Source of the DNA: an uncultured Campylobacter sp.
GTDB lineage: Bacteria > Campylobacterota > Campylobacteria > Campylobacterales > Campylobacteraceae
NCBI GenBank assembly: GCA_938046705.1
Contig: CALIWP010000243.1
Coordinates: forward strand, 1-10,674
Direction: 5' to 3'
Length of the DNA: 10,674 nt
Below are positions 6,761-10,674 of the stretch, piece after piece. Within the stretch, counting starts at the first letter, position 1; the number at the start of each line of letters is the position of its first letter. The notes under the pieces are model-generated. The model searched no databases. It saw nothing but the letters and a program-made list of their open reading frames with translations, and had not been told where the DNA came from. The position numbers and the translations under genes are program-made.

Positions 6761-7515
6761 TGTTTGAAGAGCTAAAACCGCATTTAGTAGAACTTAGAAA
6801 AAGGCTTTTCATCAGCGTCATGACCGTGATCGTGATGTTTGTAGTGTGCTTTAGCTTTTGGAATCAAATTTTAGACTTTATCATCGCGCCGCTGCAAAAC
6901 ACTCTGCCCGATAACCAAAAAATGGTCTTTCTCGAGGTGCAAGAGCCCTTTTTCGTAGCGATGAAGGTGGCGTTTTTTACAGGATTTTTACTCTCGTTGC
7001 CGATTATTTTTTGGCAGTTTTGGCTCTTTGTAGCGCCTGGACTCTACGAAAACGAGAAAAAGTACGTAATCCCGTTTGTTATTTCGGCCACTTTTATGTT
7101 TTTAGTTGGCGCGGCGTTTTGCTACTACGTCGTCGTTCCTATCGGTTTTGCATTTCTTATAAATTTCGGCCAACAGCTATTTTCCGCGATGCTAAATATC
7201 GGCGGCTACGTCGGCTTTTTTACGAAACTGGTCATTGCGTTCGGTATCGCGTTTGAGCTTCCCGTTATCACATTTTTCCTCGCTAAACTCGGCCTAGTCG
7301 ATGATAAGATGCTCAAAAACTCCTTCCGCTACGCTATCGTCGTGATTTTTATATTTGCCGCGGTTATGACGCCTCCGGATATCCTCAGCCAGTTTTTGAT
7401 GGCGGTGCCTCTCATCGGTCTTTACGGGCTTTCTATCTTTATAGCCGCCCGCGTAAATCCGGCTAAAAACGAAGAGCCCGACCAGGAAACCGACGAAGAA
7501 AAAGAGGACGAATAG
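6760..7515 (+). CDS. tatC: Sec-independent translocase protein TatC
   Basis: This 251-residue, six-helix inner-membrane protein recognises the twin-arginine signal peptide. The N-terminal HLVELRKRL (8-16) with E11 and R13 is the family signature. FLEVQEPFFVAMKVAFF, LYENEKKY with E99 (equivalent to E. coli E103), FELP with E166 (equivalent to E. coli E170) and MTPPDILSQ (203-211) all fit. The cytoplasmic tail is very acidic (EEPDQETDEEKEDE). The ATG shares its A with the last base of the tatB stop (TAATG), so the two genes are translationally coupled. Nothing is missing. The end of the gene doubles as a GAGGA ribosome site for the minigene that follows. Confidence 0.96.
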   Translation: MFEELKPHLVELRKRLFISVMTVIVMFVVCFSFWNQILDFIIAPLQNTLPDNQKMVFLEVQEPFFVAMKVAFFTGFLLSLPIIFWQFWLFVAPGLYENEKKYVIPFVISATFMFLVGAAFCYYVVVPIGFAFLINFGQQLFSAMLNIGGYVGFFTKLVIAFGIAFELPVITFFLAKLGLVDDKMLKNSFRYAIVVIFIFAAVMTPPDILSQFLMAVPLIGLYGLSIFIAARVNPAKNEEPDQETDEEKEDE

Positions 7516-7517
7516 TC

Positions 7518-7544
7518 ATGAAACAAGGTAGGCTAGCCAAATGA
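7518..7544 (+). CDS. Possible eight-codon leader minigene before queA
   Basis: ATG at 7518 reads MKQGRLAK and then TGA at 7542-7544. That stop overlaps the queA start as ATGA. GAGGA (7504-7508), inside the end of tatC, lies nine bases before this ATG, a good ribosome site. The reading would bring a terminating ribosome to the queA start and couple tatC, minigene and queA translation. Eight codons can occur by chance, so this is suggestive only. Confidence 0.3.
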   Translation: MKQGRLAK

Positions 7545-8569
7545 GTCAAATTTTAAATCCAAACTCGCTTGACGCCTACGACTACGAGCTACCGCCGGAG
7601 CTAATCGCCAATTTCCCAACATTTCCTAAAGAGGACGCTAGGCTACTAGTCTACGAGCGAGCTAGCGAAAAAATCTCTCATCTAAAATTCGGCGACTTGC
7701 CAGAGATTTTACCGCCTTGCGATATTATTTTTAACGACACCAAGGTGGTGAAAGCTAGAATTTTCGGCAAAAAAGATAGCGGCGGCGAGACGGAGCTTTT
7801 GCTAAACTCTCCGCTTGCGGACGGTAAATTTAGCGTCTATATAAAAGGCAAGGTCCGCGCGGGCAGCGTTTTAAATTTCGACCGAAATTTGACCGCCGAG
7901 GTTTGCGAGCTCTTTGAGGACGGCTCGCGCACGGTCAAATTTAGCCAAAACGGCGAGCCTTTGGACACGGCCGCGCTTTATAAAATCCTATCTCACATCG
8001 GTCACGTGCCTCTGCCGCCTTACATCAAACGAAGCGACACCGAGGATGATGAGAGCTGGTACCAAAGCGTGTTTGCCAAAAACGAGGGCGCGGTGGCGGC
8101 TCCGACGGCAAGCCTGCATTTTAGCGACGAGATGATCGCGCGTCTAGCAAAAGACCGCGAGATAGCCTACCTCACGCTGCACGTTGGCGCGGGAACGTTT
8201 AAGGGCGTGGAGAGCGAGGATATCACGCAGCACAAGATGCACGCGGAGTTTTACGATATCCCGCAAGATACGCAAAATTTAATCAACTCAGATAAACCGA
8301 TCCTGGGCGTGGGCACGACGGTGACGCGCTGCGTGGAGGAGTTTGCTAGAAGCGGCAAGTCTAGCGGAGAGTGCAGGCTGTTTTTAAATTTAAACAACAA
8401 ACCGATCCGCCAAAACTACCTGCTTACGAATTTTCACCTACCAAAATCAACGCTAATCATGCTAGTTACCAGCTTTATCGGACTTGAGCAGACTATGCGG
8501 ATTTACAAAACCGCCGTGGAGCAAAAGTACAAATTTTACTCCTACGGCGACGCGATGCTGGTTGTATAG
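7541..8569 (+). CDS. queA: tRNA preQ1(34) S-adenosylmethionine ribosyltransferase-isomerase QueA
   Basis: QueA moves the ribose part of S-adenosylmethionine onto preQ1 at position 34 of tRNAs with GUN anticodons (Asp, Asn, His, Tyr), giving epoxyqueuosine; it acts in the cytoplasm. At 342 residues it is full length. Signatures in order are YDYELPPELIA (13-23), FNDTKVVKAR (64-73), GHVPLPPYIKR (154-164), GAVAAPTASLHF (183-194), LHVGAGTFKGVE (213-224), MHAEFY (233-238), NFHLPKSTLIMLV (297-309) and KFYSYGDAML (331-340). Many relatives have FKPV where this has FKGV; as I recall, Campylobacter proteins vary at this spot. AAGGTAGG (7525-7532) ends eight bases before the ATG. No other queuosine gene is in the window. 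The stop is two bases before the next gene. Confidence 0.97.
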   Translation: MSQILNPNSLDAYDYELPPELIANFPTFPKEDARLLVYERASEKISHLKFGDLPEILPPCDIIFNDTKVVKARIFGKKDSGGETELLLNSPLADGKFSVYIKGKVRAGSVLNFDRNLTAEVCELFEDGSRTVKFSQNGEPLDTAALYKILSHIGHVPLPPYIKRSDTEDDESWYQSVFAKNEGAVAAPTASLHFSDEMIARLAKDREIAYLTLHVGAGTFKGVESEDITQHKMHAEFYDIPQDTQNLINSDKPILGVGTTVTRCVEEFARSGKSSGECRLFLNLNNKPIRQNYLLTNFHLPKSTLIMLVTSFIGLEQTMRIYKTAVEQKYKFYSYGDAMLVV

Positions 8570-8571
8570 CC

Positions 8572-9594
8572 GTGAGTTTCGCGTATATTTTTCTGATTTT
8601 TGCCGCGTTTTATATAGCGGTTTTGGGCGGTTGCTATTTTATGGATAAAATCAAAAGGTCAAATGGCGTGATAAAAAAAGAAACTACGCAAAAAAACGGC
8701 ACGAGCGAGACCAGCGAATCTAGCGAGGCAAACGCGTTACCCAAAGTCGATATCGCAGGCGGTTTGCTGTTTTTAGCCTCCTCGCTCAACGAGGACGCGC
8801 AAAAAAACACGAACTACGTGCTGCTAGACTACGATATTGCCTATCCTAGGCTATTTTACGCAGATATAGCCGCCCTTGCAAAGCTCATCGATGCGATGGC
8901 TCAAACTTTCCTTTTAAACGTCTCAAACTCGACCGTTACGATCAAATTTTTGCTCTCAAACTACTATAAAAATAACATCAAATTTACCCTTAGCGTCCAC
9001 TGCGATCACGACTTTTTTACAGCCAAAAGCACGCCTCGCGTAAATATGAACGCACAAAGCCGCAAATTTTACGAAACGGCAATGGCGCTGGCCGAGCAAA
9101 ACGGCTCTAGCATTAGATTTGAGTTTGATCACGGCGTACGCATTAGCACCGAGATTTCGCTGCGTCTTTGCGGCGACAAGCTCGATCTCATGAAAAGCTT
9201 TAAGATAAAAAATCCCAAAAATTTTAGCGCCCTCGTCGCCGAGCCAAACCCCTATTCATTTAATATCATCAAAAAAGATCTCGAGTTTATCGGTATCGAC
9301 GTGAAGCCGAGCAACGAGTGGAGTATCGTAAAACGCCACATAGAGGACATGATCTTTCGTCCTAATGTCGTCTTTATCGAGGAGAGCTTGCTACGCGAGA
9401 TAGATGACGCCCTAGCTACGCTTTTGATAGAAAAAAAGATCGCGCTAGTCGTGCTAAAAACCACGAACGCGGCGGTAAATTTAAACCCGAAAATCCGCGT
9501 CTGGACGCTAGTTCAGCCCTATCTGTCCGACACTCTCGTGCGTATCTTAAACGAAGCTTACGAATTTGAGACGCAAAACGGGGATAAAATTTAG
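8572..9594 (+). CDS. Membrane-anchored degenerate histidine-kinase/receiver-like protein
   Basis: The 340-residue protein starts with GTG two bases after the queA stop, with no clear ribosome site, so it probably depends on coupling. An ATG 23 codons in would remove the membrane helix (about 4-23), so GTG is preferred. A Ser/Thr/Glu-rich linker (about 33-56) follows. Residues about 80-200 read like a histidine-kinase ATPase domain: LLDYDIAYPRLFYADIAAL matches the usual D-P-GD-L step, and FYETAMALAEQNGSSIRFEFDHG with EISLRL matches the final helix and strands. The N-box asparagine and glycine boxes are not recognisable. Residues about 218-332 read like a receiver domain: ALVAEPN, NVVFIEE, ALVVLKT and WTLVQP. 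The acidic pair is reduced to E224, the phospho-acceptor aspartate is E270 or E271, and the KP lysine is Q315. Catalysis looks lost; a scaffold or sensor role is possible. The CDS is well supported, the domain reading less so. Confidence 0.8.
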   Translation: MSFAYIFLIFAAFYIAVLGGCYFMDKIKRSNGVIKKETTQKNGTSETSESSEANALPKVDIAGGLLFLASSLNEDAQKNTNYVLLDYDIAYPRLFYADIAALAKLIDAMAQTFLLNVSNSTVTIKFLLSNYYKNNIKFTLSVHCDHDFFTAKSTPRVNMNAQSRKFYETAMALAEQNGSSIRFEFDHGVRISTEISLRLCGDKLDLMKSFKIKNPKNFSALVAEPNPYSFNIIKKDLEFIGIDVKPSNEWSIVKRHIEDMIFRPNVVFIEESLLREIDDALATLLIEKKIALVVLKTTNAAVNLNPKIRVWTLVQPYLSDTLVRILNEAYEFETQNGDKI

Positions 9595-9685
9595 CTTTCT
9601 GAAATTTTACCCATTTTTTGAGCTTACAAGTCCTTTCATTTCATTTTATAACGCCAAATTTGACCCAAAAACGCTAGCGCCAAAA

Positions 9686-9694
9686 TGATATAAT
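9686..9694 (+). promoter_or_regulatory. Extended -10 promoter of the VOC gene
   Basis: TGATATAAT is a perfect extended -10 (TGN-TATAAT). It lies 23 bases before the ATG at 9718, placing the transcript start close to the GGAGG ribosome site at 9708-9712. No -35 is visible. It shows that the VOC gene is expressed apart from the queA block. Confidence 0.65.
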
Positions 9695-9717
9695 AAACCA
9701 AAATATCGGAGGCGAAA

Positions 9718-10146
9718 ATGAATAAAATAACCTGCATCTGCCTAGGCGTGCGAAGCATGCAAAGGGCGCTGAAATTTTATAGAGACGGCCTAGGATTTAA
9801 GACGGATTGCAAAGACGACGACCCGCCGGTATGCTTTTTTAATACGCCCGGAACCAAATTTGAGCTCTATCCCTTGGACGCGCTGGCGCGAGATATCGAC
9901 GAGAACGATCCGCCCAGAGGCAGAGGATTTGGCGGCATCACGCTAGCCTATAACGTAAAAAACAAAGAGGACGTAGCTAGCGTCATAGAGCTAGTAAAAA
10001 AGGCGGGCGGCACCATCGTCAAGGAGCCCCAAGATACGTTTTGGGGCGGATACCACGCGTATTTTGCCGATCCGGACGGATACTACTGGGAGGTGGCTTG
10101 GGGGCCCGGTTTTAAATTTTACGAGGACGGGCTGCTCAAATTTTAG
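9718..10146 (+). CDS. VOC-superfamily (glyoxalase/dioxygenase fold) protein
   Basis: The 142-residue protein has the two-module VOC fold. Module one is ITCICLGVRSMQRALKFYRD-GLGF, then FFNTPGTKFELYPL. Module two is GGITLAYNV, a helix VASVIELVKKAGG, then WGGYHAYFADPDGYYWEVAW. Of the four metal-ligand positions used by glyoxalase I, only the glutamates seem present (E49, E125); the first position of each module is not histidine (C7 or nearby; T75). It is thus unlikely to be a standard glyoxalase I, and the substrate is unknown. Related single-domain proteins in other bacteria are annotated only as VOC family or glyoxalase-like. Its start is firm: GGAGG five bases before the ATG and an extended -10 upstream. 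It stands alone, convergent with the oxidoreductase stub at the right. Confidence 0.88.
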   Translation: MNKITCICLGVRSMQRALKFYRDGLGFKTDCKDDDPPVCFFNTPGTKFELYPLDALARDIDENDPPRGRGFGGITLAYNVKNKEDVASVIELVKKAGGTIVKEPQDTFWGGYHAYFADPDGYYWEVAWGPGFKFYEDGLLKF

Positions 10147-10495
10147 ATCAAAATTTTTGCGGCCGAGGCTTATTCGGAGGCGCCGAAGCCTTTGCGCAAA
10201 CGTGTAAAATTTAAACTTAAAATTTTATTGCAATCATCGGGCGGGTTTTTGGCTCGTATAATTTGCGGCACCGTTTTTTCGCGCTTTGCTCTAAACATCG
10301 GGCGAAATTTTACTCTCCGATGTGATCCGCGGCGTAGATTTTGCGCGAGGGTAAAATTTATTTATACCCCGCCGCTGTTTTACTTGCGCTCGCAGTACAG
10401 CTTTGCTCGTATCGCATGCCGCCACGCAAAGCAAGAAAGCGGATATTTCGCGGCGCTTTTGTCCGTGAGCGCGGCGAGGAAAAAGCGATAAGCTC
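10147..10495. other. Gene-free 349-bp stretch rich in inverted repeats
   Basis: No frame here gives a believable protein; a 99-codon plus-strand frame (10192-10491) is rich in Arg, Cys and Phe, and no ribosome site was identified for it. Inverted repeats are frequent: AGGCTT/AAGCCT (10166-10171, 10186-10191) with inner CGG/CCG; TTTGCGCAAA (10191-10200); ACATCGG/CCGATGT (10295-10301, 10317-10323); GCTTTGC/GCAAAGC (10400-10406, 10426-10432); and AAGCT/AGCTT (10490-10494, 10501-10505) at the edge of the broken gene. CATCGGGCG and GCTTTGCTC each occur (or nearly occur) twice. It may be gene debris, a repeat element or a structured RNA; the sequence does not decide. Confidence 0.5.
10166..10191 (+). 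terminator. Stem-loop after the VOC gene, possible terminator
   Basis: AGGCTT pairs with AAGCCT, and CGG with CCG inside, leaving an AGGCG loop and a three-base bulge (ATT) on one side. It starts 20 bases after the VOC stop codon. Only three T follow, so termination would be weak. Confidence 0.35.
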
Positions 10496-10588
10496 CTAGA
10501 AGCTTTGCGCGGCGGCCTCTTTCAAAAACCGTTTGTTTATGGCCGAATTCTTAATGTCGGAGTGAGCTAGAATGATTAAATTTTTCAT
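10496..10588 (-). pseudogene. 5' remnant of a flavodoxin-fold NAD(P)H oxidoreductase
   Basis: From the ATG at 10588 the frame reads MKNLIILAHSDIKNSAINK, continues RFLKEAAAQSF and stops at TAG (10498-10496), 30 codons in all. This is the first strand, phosphate-binding loop and first helix of the MdaB/KefF/YwrO quinone-reductase family (usual opening: K-LIILAHP-IKNS-INK-LLE), whose members have about 170-200 residues and bind FMN or FAD. AAGGA six bases before the ATG is intact. No other frame downstream continues the fold: the expected LYxLYPD and FQFPLYW steps are absent from the 349 bases that follow. The break therefore looks like a deletion or replacement, not one frameshift. Proline after LAH is serine here, a further sign of decay or a variant. 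Upstream promoter bases run to the window edge. Confidence 0.65.
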
Positions 10589-10653
10589 ATTTTTCCTTTA
10601 AAATTTTGGTTTGGGCGATAAATTTGCCGCTAAAATCGCAGATAGAACTCCGC

Positions 10654-10673
10654 TTTGAAATTTTATTTTCAAA
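10654..10673. repeat. Perfect 7-bp inverted repeat upstream of the oxidoreductase stub
   Basis: TTTGAAA (10654-10660) and TTTCAAA (10667-10673) flank a six-base AT spacer. It lies about 66-85 bases before the stub's ATG, where a regulator operator could sit. It could also be a hairpin at the end of a gene outside the window. Confidence 0.35.
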
Positions 10674-10674
10674 T

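Noticed and set aside
7011..7256. 81-codon plus-strand frame inside tatC
   Set aside because: It is an out-of-frame shadow of a highly conserved protein.
9718..10146. Calling the VOC protein glyoxalase I (gloA)
   Set aside because: The expected histidine/glutamine ligands at the start of each module are absent.
10192..10491. 99-codon plus-strand frame after the VOC gene
   Set aside because: Composition is rich in Arg, Cys and Phe, no ribosome site was identified, and there is no family resemblance; it crosses several dyads and looks like chance.
10385..10495. Minus-strand frame reading AYRFFLAALTDKSAAKYP downstream of the oxidoreductase stub
   Set aside because: It is a different frame from the stub, has no start codon and no flavodoxin-fold motif, so it is not the missing part of the gene.
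1..10674. CRISPR array, tRNA, rRNA or intact insertion sequence
   Set aside because: No regularly spaced repeats, no tRNA or rRNA signatures and no transposase-like protein were found on either strand.

Overview
The window looks like chromosomal DNA of a Campylobacter from the higher-GC oral group (C. rectus, C. showae, C. curvus or C. gracilis type). Three things point that way: the order hemW-tatB-tatC-queA, which I recall from C. jejuni (Cj0580c to Cj0577c); very frequent AAATTT/AAATTTA words in genes and spacers; and protein sequences typical of Campylobacterota at a base composition richer in GC than C. jejuni. The species is an inference and could not be checked.

Left part (1-4970): a likely iron-uptake locus. 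On the minus strand a TonB-dependent outer-membrane siderophore receptor (3906-1945) is followed by a four-helix PepSY inner-membrane protein of the FoxB/PiuB type (1857-721) and then the start of an unrecognised gene that leaves the window at base 1 (680-1). Divergent from the receptor is a PchR-like AraC regulator (4020-4970). The 113-bp space between them holds a near-perfect Fur box (3951-3965) that touches -10-like hexamers on both strands. The simple model is Fur repression when iron is plentiful, plus activation by the AraC protein when a particular ferric siderophore is present. The receptor would import the siderophore and the PepSY protein might reduce it at the inner membrane. No siderophore synthesis or ABC transporter gene is visible.

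Middle part (5238-9594): a housekeeping block on the plus strand, hemW (radical-SAM heme chaperone), tatB and tatC (twin-arginine translocase, overlapping by one base), queA (queuosine tRNA modification) and a membrane-anchored protein of 340 residues. The last one reads like a histidine-kinase ATPase domain fused to a receiver domain in which the signature residues of both have been lost; it is the most unusual protein here. An eight-codon minigene lies between tatC and queA, and its stop codon overlaps the queA start.

Right part (9595-10674): a VOC-superfamily protein with its own extended -10 promoter (9718-10146), then about 350 bp without a credible gene but with several inverted repeats, then on the minus strand a 30-codon 5' stub of a flavodoxin-fold NAD(P)H oxidoreductase (10588-10496) that keeps a good ribosome binding site but has lost the rest of the gene. 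This end looks like a site of past rearrangement. No tRNA, rRNA, CRISPR array or complete mobile element was seen.
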